Positions 37,009 through 46,158 of a DNA stretch of 64,000 nucleotides are shown in pieces. Position 1 is the first letter of the stretch. Each line of letters begins with the position of its first letter. The position numbers were made by a program, and so were the translations under genes. The DNA lies in the NCBI RefSeq assembly GCF_001650345.1, contig NZ_LVHF01000033.1, forward strand, positions 1,030,811 to 1,094,810. The letters run 5' to 3'. The stretch is from Photobacterium jeanii. GTDB taxonomy: Bacteria; Pseudomonadota; Gammaproteobacteria; Enterobacterales; Vibrionaceae. The notes beneath the pieces were generated by a model that saw nothing but the letters and a program-made list of their open reading frames with translations, made no database searches and was not told the DNA's origin.

Positions 37009-37314
37009 AACGAATTACACCTTGAGAACTTATGGGTGGAGTGTAGCCAGTATCAAGATGTTAAGCAATTTCCATTTCTATCAGATAGATAGCAAAACTG
37101 AAAACCTTGATTATGTCTGCATTTCAATTAACAAAATCACTTAAAGCAAGCTACAAAACCATAACTCACTCACACCTAGTCCGATACTCATATAGACAGG
37201 TAAAAGTCATGTTGGTTGCAATAATCAGAGGTTGTGGGAAATAGGTTATAAGTACTGCAGGTATATAAGTGAAAAGAATAAAGGTGAGCTAGCTTAATTT
37301 AAACTTGAATACAG
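37009..37314. other. Intergenic region
   Basis: About 300 bases between yaeQ and the GIY-YIG gene, holding the yaeQ promoter by position. I see no ORF, hairpin or recognisable site. Confidence 0.5.
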
Positions 37315-37647
37315 CTAGATGCTATCAAGTAGGCTGGTTACCTGCCATTTCCCTTGAATTAACGCTTCTTTTTTCGCTTTAACTAAGCGTTTGATCCGAT
37401 ATTCGATCTGCATTGCTTGGCGTTTATTACCAATACACTCTGACCACGCTAAAGTTAACGGACCTTTCCCCTTTAACGATTTAGCCCCTTGTTTGCCTGT
37501 TTGATGCTGTTTAAACCGGCGCTCCACATCAACAGTTACGCCACAATACAAACTGTTGCTACGCGTTCTGATCAGGTAGACATACCACAATTTTTCAGTA
37601 TTTAGTGACGATTCAGATGATTCCAGATCGCTTTGCTGTTCAGACAT
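37315..37647 (-). CDS. GIY-YIG nuclease superfamily protein (UPF0213/YhbQ-like)
   Basis: 110 residues. The GIY-YIG core is WYVYLIRTRSNSLYCGVTVDVERRFKQH (first Tyr pair, YCG in place of YIG, catalytic Arg), followed by AWSECIGNKRQAMQIEYRIKRL with the conserved Glu. This small stand-alone type (YhbQ) has DNA endonuclease activity in vitro and a suggested repair role. A polar 20-residue N-terminal extension precedes the domain. Confidence 0.9.
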   Translation of the reverse strand: MSEQQSDLESSESSLNTEKLWYVYLIRTRSNSLYCGVTVDVERRFKQHQTGKQGAKSLKGKGPLTLAWSECIGNKRQAMQIEYRIKRLVKAKKEALIQGKWQVTSLLDSI

Positions 37648-37672
37648 AAACTTTAGCTATTTGATAAATTAA

Positions 37673-37694
37673 AGGCTTGGCAACAGCCAAGCCT
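37673..37694 (-). terminator. Terminator of yceH
   Basis: Perfect 9-bp stem AGGCTTGGC/GCCAAGCCT with AACA loop; minus-strand reading continues TTTAATTTAT. Confidence 0.75.
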
Positions 37695-37722
37695 ACTACA
37701 ATAATCTAACGTTAAAACAAGT

Positions 37723-38388
37723 TTAACTTGTCAGACTTTCGAGCATTTCACGCAGCTCAGCAACTTCTTGCTTTAGACTACTGACTTGCTCTTCAAGCTC
37801 CACAATGCGCTCTTCAGAAACAGCACTAACTTGTTTTGCTGACGACACTGGCGCTGATACGAAATTCTCAACATCAACCTCACCACTGAATAAGTGCATG
37901 TAACGACAATCACGCTTACCAGACTCACGTGGTAGCTTAATAACGAATGGGCCTTTCGCATGCTCAGCCAAACCATCCAGCACACTTTCGGCTTCTTTCA
38001 CATCGCTAAACTTACACAAACGGTTTGTTCGAGTACGAATTTCACCGGCTGATTGAGCACCGCGCAATAACATGACACATACCGCGCCCTTTTCTTGCTC
38101 ATTAAATTGGAACGTGCTGAATTCGGTATTACAGAAGCGGTGCTGATATTTCGCAACACGACTACCAAACCCCGTCACTTCTTGAATAAAGTGGCGAGCT
38201 TTAAGTTGTTCAATGGTATCTAAAACTTCCGCTTCGCTCAGTGCCATCACAGGTTCACGGCTACTTTTCTGATTACATGCCGTGGTGAGAGCGTTTAATG
38301 TCAGGGGATATTGATCAGGGGTAGTGACTTCCTTTTCAAGGAGGCAACCAATTACACGAGCTTCATTTGGTGAAAAGTTAATATCCAT
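37723..38388 (-). CDS. yceH: YceH (DUF480) family protein
   Basis: 221 residues starting MDINFSPNEARVIGCLLEKEVTTPDQYPLTLNAL over the first winged helix (given in part), followed by a second winged-helix unit and a C-terminal coiled coil (about 190-220; ERIVELEEQVSSLKQEVAELREML). This is the UPF0502/YceH family; two winged-helix domains suggest nucleic-acid binding but no function is established. Own terminator downstream. Confidence 0.93.
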   Translation of the reverse strand: MDINFSPNEARVIGCLLEKEVTTPDQYPLTLNALTTACNQKSSREPVMALSEAEVLDTIEQLKARHFIQEVTGFGSRVAKYQHRFCNTEFSTFQFNEQEKGAVCVMLLRGAQSAGEIRTRTNRLCKFSDVKEAESVLDGLAEHAKGPFVIKLPRESGKRDCRYMHLFSGEVDVENFVSAPVSSAKQVSAVSEERIVELEEQVSSLKQEVAELREMLESLTS

Positions 38389-38500
38389 GTGTTCCTCTAC
38401 CCTTCTTATTTTTGAAGATACTGCAAACAGATTAGCACGATGGATAAATGCAACAAGCCTTGTCGAATGCGATTGCTGAAACTTTCAGCAGCCAAAAGAA

Positions 38501-38520
38501 AAAGCGCCTTGCGGCGCTTT
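38501..38520 (-). terminator. Terminator of the OmpA-family gene
   Basis: Stem AAAGCGCC/GGCGCTTT with TTGC loop; on the minus strand followed by TTTTCTTTT. Confidence 0.85.
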
Positions 38521-38547
38521 TTATAATTGAGATGAAGAAGTTACTGC

Positions 38548-39534
38548 TTATTGCTGCATTTCAAAACCTGGTGTGTAGACTTCTACACGACGGTTTTGCG
38601 CACGACCTTCCTCTGTGTCATTAGATGCAATTGGCTGAGACTCACCACGACCTTCTGTTTTAATACGGCTTGGATCAATCTCAAAGTGAGCTGCTAAGTA
38701 AGTTGCCACTACAGTAGCTCGTTTTTCAGATAAGGTTTGGTTGTAAGCTTCTGCACCTCGGCTATCGGTATGACCAATAACGAAAAGCTCTGTTTCAGGG
38801 TAATCTACTAAACGCTGAGCGATAGGTTGAAGGCGATCAATGTCTTCTTGCGTTAGGGCTTTACTATCGAACGCAAATGGGAGCAATGCGGTAATTGGCT
38901 CAACCTGCGTAATTACTGGCTCTACTGGCGTCGCTTGCACTACTGGTTCAGGTTCAGGCTCAACCACAGGCATAGGTGCTGGCGCACCCCAGCTGTACAC
39001 TAAGCTAATGCCGTAGAACTGTGCATCGGTACGACCAGTTTTATCTTTATCACCTAGGTTAAAGTAGTATTGGTACTCCAAACGGCTTGATAGGTTATCG
39101 GTAAAGAAGTATTCCGCACCGACACCTGCCGTTGGTGCAAAACCATTTTCTTTCTCACCACCCGATTTCACTCGGTATCCGTAACCACCTAATTTACCAA
39201 ACAGGTCGAATGATTCCGTCGCACCCCATGTAAATTTACCTACAAGGTCAATACCTTGAGTTTCTAGGTAATTATCACTGTTTGCCTTGTCTTTTAATTT
39301 ACCAAGATGGGTATAACCACCTTCTAACGCGAACCATGGAACAAAGTTATAACCAATAAATACGCCGCCACCAAAATCATCTTTATCAAGATCAGCGTTT
39401 TTAATTATTCCTTCGAAATTGTTGTAATGCGTACCACCAATACGGGCACCCGCATACCAAGGGTTATCGTTTACTGCGTGAGCTGCACCTGAGATTAACA
39501 GAGCCAATGGAAGAGCATAGGTCAACTTTGACAT
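38548..39534 (-). CDS. OmpA-family outer-membrane porin
   Basis: 328 residues from the ATG at 39534, chosen because AAGGAA lies just upstream and a signal peptide follows (LTYALPLALLISGAAHA). Residues 18-185 form an eight-stranded OmpA barrel (WYAGARIGGTHYNNF, FVPWFALEGGYTHLG, YGISLVYSWG). A Pro/Glu/Val linker (PVVEPEPEPVVQATPVEP) leads to the peptidoglycan-binding OmpA_C domain with NQTLSEKRATVVATYL and GRGESQPIASNDTEEGRAQNRR split between them. It anchors the outer membrane to the wall. Separate strong terminator; probably abundant. Confidence 0.93.
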   Translation of the reverse strand: MSKLTYALPLALLISGAAHAVNDNPWYAGARIGGTHYNNFEGIIKNADLDKDDFGGGVFIGYNFVPWFALEGGYTHLGKLKDKANSDNYLETQGIDLVGKFTWGATESFDLFGKLGGYGYRVKSGGEKENGFAPTAGVGAEYFFTDNLSSRLEYQYYFNLGDKDKTGRTDAQFYGISLVYSWGAPAPMPVVEPEPEPVVQATPVEPVITQVEPITALLPFAFDSKALTQEDIDRLQPIAQRLVDYPETELFVIGHTDSRGAEAYNQTLSEKRATVVATYLAAHFEIDPSRIKTEGRGESQPIASNDTEEGRAQNRRVEVYTPGFEMQQ

Positions 39535-39740
39535 AAGAATTTCCTTATTATTTTTTGCCACTACTCTGTATGGTGTAGATGCTGTTTTAGGGGAATACAA
39601 AAATAAAGTGCGAAAAATTATAGATATATCAAATTTTTGATAAAAAAATTGCACTTCAAACCAGATGAGCAACTGCCAGCATAATATTGTAATAATTTTG
39701 TCTTTTTACCTACTTCTTACTGACAAAAAGTACAATAAAA

Positions 39741-39779
39741 AAGCGCAAGCACTATTTAAAAATAATAATGCTTGCGCTT
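39741..39779 (-). terminator. Terminator of the PAS/response-regulator operon
   Basis: Perfect 11-bp stem AAGCGCAAGCA/TGCTTGCGCTT, 17-base loop; on the minus strand followed by T6. Confidence 0.85.
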
Positions 39780-39867
39780 CTATATTTTCACAGCACAACG
39801 GTAGCTTTGCTGGACTAATGGATAAAATAAAGAACCATTAAGTTACGTTGTCACAATCCAATGCTAA

Positions 39868-40317
39868 CTACTTAGTCTCCGTAGTTACCCCTTCAGCAAT
39901 CGCTTCTGCCGTGGCATCTTCTACCGCAAGGAATAAGTAATCAACTTGCCCTTTCGGAGATGTCATTGGGTTCATGGTGACATTCTGGTACATAAAAGAG
40001 GCTTGCTGCGTGATCGGACGGACATTTCGACACTTAAATAAGTACGGACGTTGACGCCAAATCAAGAAACTACGACAGCCTAAGTTAAATACCGGGCGGG
40101 CTTTAGCAATAAACCACTCTTGGGGAATTTCAGGAAACACCTCAAAAATGGTTTTACCAATAGCTTCATGAGACTGTTTACCACTGTGGTGAACCATAAA
40201 GCCATTCCATACATGGATGGTATATTCTCGATCCAATACAACTAAGCCAAGATCAACATGTTGAACCATGTCGACCATCCAGTGAAATTGTTCAAATTCA
40301 GCAGGTAACGACAACAT
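39868..40317 (-). CDS. Single-domain PAS protein
   Basis: 149 residues forming one PAS fold (FHWMVDMVQHVDLGLVVLDREYTIHVWNGFMVHHSG, then AIGKTIFEVFPEIPQEWF). It has no kinase or output domain. It follows the response regulator-CheC gene with a two-base gap, so the proteins are made together. Likely a sensor partner whose ligand or binding partner feeds into that response regulator, in a c-di-GMP or chemotaxis-type pathway (inference). Confidence 0.85.
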   Translation of the reverse strand: MLSLPAEFEQFHWMVDMVQHVDLGLVVLDREYTIHVWNGFMVHHSGKQSHEAIGKTIFEVFPEIPQEWFIAKARPVFNLGCRSFLIWRQRPYLFKCRNVRPITQQASFMYQNVTMNPMTSPKGQVDYLFLAVEDATAEAIAEGVTTETK

Positions 40318-40319
40318 GA

Positions 40320-41327
40320 TTAATCCTCATCCAGCAAGTAAGACAGTTTGTTATCCAACAAAGGTAGCGATTCATCGACAAACATCAGCAGCATGTCACA
40401 TTTGATGTTGGTGTTTTCAATACAGTAACTCACTTCAAACGTCATGGTTCGACGCCAGTTACCCGACGTTTGATCGATAAAGGAATCAACCGGTTGGTGT
40501 TTACCCAACAATACTGGATGACTTTGGAAAAACTTCACCTCAGCCTGCTGCCCTAGCCCTTTGAGGAAAGAACCTACCAAGATGTTGCTGACATCCATCA
40601 GCAATTCAAGCTCAAAATCTTGACCGCTATCTTCTGGATACTGCATTAGCTGCATGACTTCACTCACGCTTGAGTCACTCAGCAGTACCAACGCCTCACC
40701 AGCGATACCTTCACCACTAAAGCCTTGGCAAACACCAGACATATTGCAGTTACTCGCCAAGTGACGCATGGTCATATGCAATTCACTCACCTCAAACACA
40801 TTCACGTTTGGTAGAGGTAAGTTAACAAATACATCGAAATGACGTGCTAGTGAGTCTGCGGCACGACCAATCGCAACGTTAGCCACTTCAAGGTAGATAT
40901 CACGACGGCGTAACGCCGGAATAGCTGTACGCTGGATTGGCGCATCAAAGTCAAAGTCTGCAGGTGGCGGCAAAACTTCTTGAAGCAGGGTTTTAATGTG
41001 GGCTTTATCGACAGGCTTTTTCAGAAAGTCGATCGCACCCAGTGCTTTAACACGCGCTTGTGCTTGTGGCTGGATATCACCAGAAACCACAATCACTTTA
41101 ATATCAATCCCGTGATCTTGAATCGCCTGTAGCGTTTCGTAACCGTCCATTTCTGGCATGGTTAAATCAAGGAACATGACTGAAAACTTGCGCTCTAGCA
41201 GCAGTGTTAGTGCTTCGCGCCCGTTAACGGCAAATGTTACTTCCGCATTCAGCGAACCGGGCAACGCCCTTGCCATCTGCTTTCTGGCTAACGCGGAGTC
41301 ATCACAAATTAAAACTGAAGGTGTCAT
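40320..41327 (-). CDS. Response regulator with CheC/CheX-like phosphatase domain
   Basis: 335 residues. Receiver domain (1-120) with acidic pair Asp9/Asp10, phospho-acceptor Asp54 (FLDLTMPEMDG) and FLKKP. The C-terminal part (about 145-330) contains two CheC-like helices with the E-x2-N-type active site: ELHMTMRHLASNCNMSG (partial) and ELELLMDVSNILVGSFLKGL. CheC/CheX proteins dephosphorylate CheY-P, so this may be a self-limiting or cross-acting phosphatase regulator. Operon partner is the PAS protein. No kinase is adjacent. Confidence 0.88.
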   Translation of the reverse strand: MTPSVLICDDSALARKQMARALPGSLNAEVTFAVNGREALTLLLERKFSVMFLDLTMPEMDGYETLQAIQDHGIDIKVIVVSGDIQPQAQARVKALGAIDFLKKPVDKAHIKTLLQEVLPPPADFDFDAPIQRTAIPALRRRDIYLEVANVAIGRAADSLARHFDVFVNLPLPNVNVFEVSELHMTMRHLASNCNMSGVCQGFSGEGIAGEALVLLSDSSVSEVMQLMQYPEDSGQDFELELLMDVSNILVGSFLKGLGQQAEVKFFQSHPVLLGKHQPVDSFIDQTSGNWRRTMTFEVSYCIENTNIKCDMLLMFVDESLPLLDNKLSYLLDED

Positions 41328-41568
41328 TATCGCTCCGTAGCGCTTTTTTAGTTATTAGAGTCTGTAAACTCTAGTCAGCATGAGCCTAATTTAAGGCGAA
41401 TCTGTGCTGATTATTTGGAGCACATTGCTTTCTCATCAGGTTCTCTTTTTCGTATAGTGCAGAGCATAGGTTTAACAACCAACCACACTTAGCACAGCAG
41501 CAATCTTGTTGCCTATACAGAGAATTAAATTGGGCTAATCATATCAGCACTTGCAGATAGGATCTTGC

Positions 41569-42039
41569 CTAATTACCTTTCTTTGTGCCATTTCTGCCCG
41601 ATTCATACTGAGTTATCCACTGCTCTACTGTCATTTTGCTCACAAGTTGAGCAATTAGTTCAAAGGGGATTTTGCTCACATTTTTAAAACGAATACAGCT
41701 TTTGCCCATATCCAACTTATTGTCGCAATGTTTAGGATATTCAGACACAAACCATTGCTGTAACTCTTCACTGGCATAGATGCCTGAATGATACAGAGCG
41801 ACAAAATTCTTCTGATTAGCAATGTTAATAAAAGGCAGTGGTAATTCAGGTGAGCAATGATACCCATCTGGATAAATCGAGTGCGGTACAACATAGCCTA
41901 TCATGCCGTAGCTCATCGTTTCTTCAAACCCTGCAGGTAAGTTATCGACTATTACCTGACGAAGTTGAAGAAATGCCGCCTGTCGCTGTTCTGGCACCTC
42001 AGCAAGATAAGCTTCTATCGTGGTTGCTTCTGACTTCAT
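41569..42039 (-). CDS. DUF1801 family protein
   Basis: 156 residues from the ATG at 42039 (GAGGAGC upstream). It opens with TIEAYLAEVPEQRQAAFLQLRQVIVDNLP and continues EETMSYGMIGYVVP, IANQKNFVALYHSGIYA and MGKSCIRFKNVSKIP, the DUF1801/YdhG-like pattern. Structures show a small alpha/beta fold similar to frataxin. Function is unknown, with proposed iron or redox roles in Bacillus relatives. Single gene. Confidence 0.85.
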   Translation of the reverse strand: MKSEATTIEAYLAEVPEQRQAAFLQLRQVIVDNLPAGFEETMSYGMIGYVVPHSIYPDGYHCSPELPLPFINIANQKNFVALYHSGIYASEELQQWFVSEYPKHCDNKLDMGKSCIRFKNVSKIPFELIAQLVSKMTVEQWITQYESGRNGTKKGN

Positions 42040-42271
42040 ATTTGCTCCTCTTATTCGCAAGGGCTTTTATATTTTTGAAGCATTATAGTGATCTGTAAGC
42101 AAAAACAACACGTAATTGAGTAGTAAATGAGTAATAAACCGCATTGCGTTCTAGTTAGCCAACCCCACTCGCTCACTTTATGCGCAATCGTTTACTTAAT
42201 TTGTATTTTCAACCTGCTTTGCGGCAAGTAGAATACGCAGTTCAAATTAATAAGATTGATTGTTATTACCA

Positions 42272-43780
42272 ATGACTAAGAACCTAATTCGTAGCGAGCA
42301 AACACCTGTCAGAGTCGGTATTGTCGGTGGCGGTGTCGCAGGCTCAACTATCGCTCTTCGGTTAGCGGAAATGGGAGCTGATGCTGGCATTGAAACTTTT
42401 CTGTTTGAAGAAGGAAAGTCATTGGTTAACGGACCACCGATCTGCCATTTACACGCTGGTGGCAATCTATATCGTGAGATCTCTGATCAACAGTGTTTAG
42501 ACTTATTGCAACAATCAATCGATACGCTCCGCGTTTTTCCTCACACTGCGAATATTCGCCCTACCGTGATTGCCATCCCGCAGCACGACAACGGTGATCC
42601 TAAAGCCCTGTTACCCCGCTTGGAACTCGTTCAACGCGCATACAAAGTGTTAGTTGATGAGAATCCTGCTAATAAAGTGCTGGGCGAGCCAGAGGATTAC
42701 TTCAAGCTTTACGATCAAGAAAGTTTAACGCTGTTAGCGCAGCAAGAATTACCCACAGCGCCTCAGTCTCTTGATGATTGGATGATACCTGTCGCAAAGC
42801 AATTAGACCTTTCTGCATTTAAATACCCTTTGGTGTTGGTACAAGAATACGGTTTAAGTGTTTTCAGAATTGCAGCCACTGCAGATCTTGCCTTAAAAGC
42901 ACTACCAAGCTGCCAAGTGTTCACTCAAGCCAAAGTGCACCATATCGAACAAGCAAGTGATTCCCACCAATGGCAAATTCACTATCAGATTTACGATCAA
43001 GACTCACAGGATTGGATTAGCCAAGTTCAAGAAGTTGATTACCTCGTTAATGCTTGTGGCTATCGTACCGGCACGCTCGATAACTTGGCGCAATTACCCC
43101 GCGAACGGTTAGTCGAGTTTAAATCAGCCTATGTTACCCATTGGGCTAACTGCCAAGGTGTATGGCCAGAGGTCATTTTCCACGGCGAACGTGGCACGCC
43201 ACTAGGAATGGCACAACTAACGCCTTATCCTGACGGGTACTTTCAGCTACACGGCATGACAGAAGAGATAACCCTGTTTAAAAATGGATTAGTCAGCTCG
43301 CGAGCCAATAATGCACAACCTGAACTTTCTGCGGGCTTTATCAAGAAACTGACCCAATCATGGCAAGCTGAAGAAATTGAATTACGTAGCCAACGTGCGA
43401 TCAACCACATGGCGAAGTTTGTACCTGCGTATCAAACTGCCACTGTTGGCGGTAAACCGTTATACGGCGCGCAACAGATCCCCGGTGACGATCCATCTCT
43501 TCGCGCTGCTGATATTAGTTTTGCAGGCAAACACTATGCACGCACTGAAATCGTCAAAGCCTCATCAGCGATTACGGCTGCCAATACCTTGGTCGAGCAA
43601 TTACAACAACTAGAACTAATTGCCGAAGTCAGCCCATTATGTGCATCAAACAAAGTAGACCTAGAAACTGCATTTTCTGTCACTCGCAGTTTTTCGTTTG
43701 ACGAAGTGGAACACAGAGCATCAGACATTGCGTTACAGCGTCACTACCCAGCCGCACTTGCTAAACGTGTACGCTGGTAA
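42272..43780 (+). CDS. FAD-dependent oxidoreductase
   Basis: 502 residues from the ATG at 42272. The Rossmann motif VGIVGGGVAGSTIALRLAE (16-34, GxGxxG) binds FAD, and later VDYLVNACGYRTGTLD and DISFAGKHYARTEIVKASSAI match the DAO/lycopene-cyclase-type flavoprotein fold. The C-terminal 80 residues are helical and unassigned. The substrate is not evident. The Shine-Dalgarno match is weak. A very strong terminator follows. Confidence 0.82.
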   Translation: MTKNLIRSEQTPVRVGIVGGGVAGSTIALRLAEMGADAGIETFLFEEGKSLVNGPPICHLHAGGNLYREISDQQCLDLLQQSIDTLRVFPHTANIRPTVIAIPQHDNGDPKALLPRLELVQRAYKVLVDENPANKVLGEPEDYFKLYDQESLTLLAQQELPTAPQSLDDWMIPVAKQLDLSAFKYPLVLVQEYGLSVFRIAATADLALKALPSCQVFTQAKVHHIEQASDSHQWQIHYQIYDQDSQDWISQVQEVDYLVNACGYRTGTLDNLAQLPRERLVEFKSAYVTHWANCQGVWPEVIFHGERGTPLGMAQLTPYPDGYFQLHGMTEEITLFKNGLVSSRANNAQPELSAGFIKKLTQSWQAEEIELRSQRAINHMAKFVPAYQTATVGGKPLYGAQQIPGDDPSLRAADISFAGKHYARTEIVKASSAITAANTLVEQLQQLELIAEVSPLCASNKVDLETAFSVTRSFSFDEVEHRASDIALQRHYPAALAKRVRW

Positions 43781-44195
43781 CAAGCACTAAGCAAGTAAAT
43801 AACTGCATTTACAGGGATTGTTATCGTTTTGGATAACAATCCCTTTTTATAAGTCATCACGACTGCTTCAACACTGCCTCAACCAAACAAATAGTGATAG
43901 TTGTTACTCCACACACCATAACTAGAAAATAAAACCATAAAAACAGCAGTTTTATTCATCATTCTTCCATATTAAAATTGATGTTCAGCACTTAATGCTC
44001 TATCGTACAGACCTCTTATTTTTTGATGCTTTACTCAGTAACACTTTCTGACAAACCTTTTTTATCAAGCCAAACAAATAACTGCATTAACCTCATTTTG
44101 ATAAGTGCCTTTTATCAGCAGAGTAAGCACAGTGATTTGTTGAGCTTGTTATTAGTACTAGGCTTAAAGCATCTTGTTACAAGCTAAATTACAAA
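43781..44195. other. Intergenic region with strong terminator
   Basis: After the flavoprotein gene a 13-bp hairpin terminator (listed separately) ends transcription. The following 350 AT-rich bases must hold the promoter of the antiporter gene; I see no convincing ArgR or FNR palindrome. Confidence 0.5.
43813..43844 (+). terminator. Very strong intrinsic terminator
   Basis: Perfect 13-bp stem AGGGATTGTTATC/GATAACAATCCCT, GTTTTG loop, followed by TTTTAT. Confidence 0.92.
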
Positions 44196-45632
44196 ATGAA
44201 TAATAAATTAGGGCTCGGCGCTCTTACTGCGCTCGTGCTCAGCACTATGGTTGGTGCTGGCATATTTAGTCTTCCACAAAACATGGCAGCGGGTGCTGGT
44301 CCAGGTGCTGTGATGATTGGTTGGCTTATCACGGGTATCGGTATGCTAGGGCTGGTACGTGTTTTCTACAGCCTTTCAATTCGCAAGCCTGATCTTGACG
44401 GCGGTGTCATCGCCTATGCTCAAGCTGGCTTTGGCAGCTTTCTCGGTTTCAATTCAGCTTGGGGTTTTTGGCTTAATACCCTATTAGCTAACACTTCCTA
44501 CGCTGTCGTGGTCTTTAGTGCTATCGGCTATTTTACTGATACACCAGACAACATCATTTTTGGTGCCGGTAATACTTGGCAAGCGTTTGTTGGTGCTACA
44601 GTTCTTATTTGGTTGATGCACTACTTAGTTACACGCGGCGTTAAAGAAGCAGCATTGGTAAACATTGCCGTTACCTTTGCTAAGCTAGTTCCGCTATGTG
44701 CTTTCTTAGGCTTTACTGTACTTGCAGCAAATATGGATAAGTTCAGTTTCGATATTTGGGCACAGCATAATAGTGAACTTGGCAGTGTGATGGATCAGGT
44801 ACGCTACACCATGTCGATCACCCTATGGGTATTTATCGGCATTGAAGGTGCGGTGGTACTTTCTGGTCGCGCCAAAGACCGTAAATCTATTGGTCAAGCG
44901 ACGATTATTGCACTACTGATTGCTTTGGTTTTGTATGTCGCAGTGACGCTTTTCGCCTTTGGAGTGATGACACAACAAGAACTGGCTGAGCTCAACAACC
45001 CATCAATGGCATTGATCCTTGAACACATCGTGGGTCCGTGGGGTGCATGGATCATTAATATTGGTTTGATCGTTTCAGTTTGTGGCGCACTACTTAGTTG
45101 GACTGTGGTAACCGCAGAAGCACCTTTGGTTGCAGCTAACTTAAACCTATTTCCAAAATGGTTTAGCAAAGAAAATGCTCATGGTGCACCGATTACAGCA
45201 TTAACCGCATCAACACTGGGCGTGCAAGCTTTCTTAGTCATGACCCTGTTTAGCGAAAGCACTTACCTTACGTTAGTAAACATTGCGACGTCTTCTATTC
45301 TAATCCCTTACGGTCTGTCGGCAGCATTCGGGTTGAAAGTTGCGTTGGCCAACAAAGATTACTCAAACCAAGGCTTGGCGCGTTACTGGGATCTCATTGC
45401 GGGTACCATTGCGACCACTTACGGCGTATGGCTGATTTACGCTGCTGGCTTAGATTACTTATTGCTTGTTGCCCTACTTTACCTACCGGGCTTAGCTGTA
45501 ATGCTGTGGACGCGTCGTTCTCAACATGAATCTCTCGTTCAGCATAAATACGAGTGGCTTGGTATTACTTGTATTGTATTGATGTCTCTGAGTGCTCTAG
45601 GCTTGATATTCCAAGGAACGCTAAGCATCTAA
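44196..45632 (+). CDS. APC-family basic amino acid antiporter (ArcD-like)
   Basis: 478 residues with 12-13 membrane helices. The first helix carries the APC substrate motif LSTMVGAGIFSLPQNMA, and DGGVIAYAQAGFG and TMSITLWVFIGIEGAVVLSGRAK fit the basic amino acid/polyamine antiporter group that includes arginine:ornithine exchanger ArcD. A carbamate kinase gene lies 6 kb away in the same window, so a role in arginine fermentation is plausible, but arcA and arcB are absent here. Confidence 0.88.
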   Translation: MNNKLGLGALTALVLSTMVGAGIFSLPQNMAAGAGPGAVMIGWLITGIGMLGLVRVFYSLSIRKPDLDGGVIAYAQAGFGSFLGFNSAWGFWLNTLLANTSYAVVVFSAIGYFTDTPDNIIFGAGNTWQAFVGATVLIWLMHYLVTRGVKEAALVNIAVTFAKLVPLCAFLGFTVLAANMDKFSFDIWAQHNSELGSVMDQVRYTMSITLWVFIGIEGAVVLSGRAKDRKSIGQATIIALLIALVLYVAVTLFAFGVMTQQELAELNNPSMALILEHIVGPWGAWIINIGLIVSVCGALLSWTVVTAEAPLVAANLNLFPKWFSKENAHGAPITALTASTLGVQAFLVMTLFSESTYLTLVNIATSSILIPYGLSAAFGLKVALANKDYSNQGLARYWDLIAGTIATTYGVWLIYAAGLDYLLLVALLYLPGLAVMLWTRRSQHESLVQHKYEWLGITCIVLMSLSALGLIFQGTLSI

Positions 45633-45658
45633 CTCAGCGCTCAAGCCCCAAAACAATT

Positions 45659-45689
45659 AAGCCGTAGTTGCTGTCATGCACTACGGCTT
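45659..45689 (+). terminator. Intrinsic terminator
   Basis: Perfect 10-bp stem AAGCCGTAGT/ACTACGGCTT, 11-base loop, followed by TTTT. Confidence 0.85.
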
Positions 45690-45761
45690 TTTTATGTCTT
45701 GCTTCCATGCGTTATTTTCACGCCTTAAATTCAAAACTTACTTTAGACGTTACAAAGTTTG

Positions 45762-46082
45762 CTAGCAATAGAAAACGGCAAGCCAAATTGTCTCTTGAGT
45801 AGGATCTGTCCAACTGACACGATGACGTTGATGAGCTGGAATATTAATGTGATCGCCTTCTTTAAGGCTAATCTCTTTCAACCCTTCTTCAAACACGAGT
45901 TTTGCATGACCTTTTACCACCATTACCCACTCATGTTCATCTTGATCGTACCAATCGCCCTCTGGCGTCACATGACCTTTAGAGATAATACGCTCAATAC
46001 GAACATGTTCAGTCTTCACCAAATCAGTGAACACTTCTTCTGGCATACTCATAGGAATATTGGTGAGTAAATTGGCTTTCAT
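45762..46082 (-). CDS. Small cupin-domain protein
   Basis: 106 residues forming a single cupin barrel: DWYDQDEHEWVMVVKGHAKLVFEEG (first cupin motif with His/Glu/Glu-type metal ligands) and GDHINIPAHQRHRVSWTDP (second motif with His). Similar stand-alone cupins are annotated only as cupin domain proteins. Substrate unknown. Same direction as the upstream coiled-coil gene, 77 bases away. Confidence 0.85.
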   Translation of the reverse strand: MKANLLTNIPMSMPEEVFTDLVKTEHVRIERIISKGHVTPEGDWYDQDEHEWVMVVKGHAKLVFEEGLKEISLKEGDHINIPAHQRHRVSWTDPTQETIWLAVFYC

Positions 46083-46158
46083 CTTTGTCCTTAAACCGCG
46101 CTTTTACAACAGGCTACTTAACCATCGCTATTAATAAGAGAGTTACCCTCAAGTTTGC

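Noticed and set aside
45759..46070. Rightward 103-codon His/Phe-rich frame
   Set aside because: Antisense shadow of the cupin gene.
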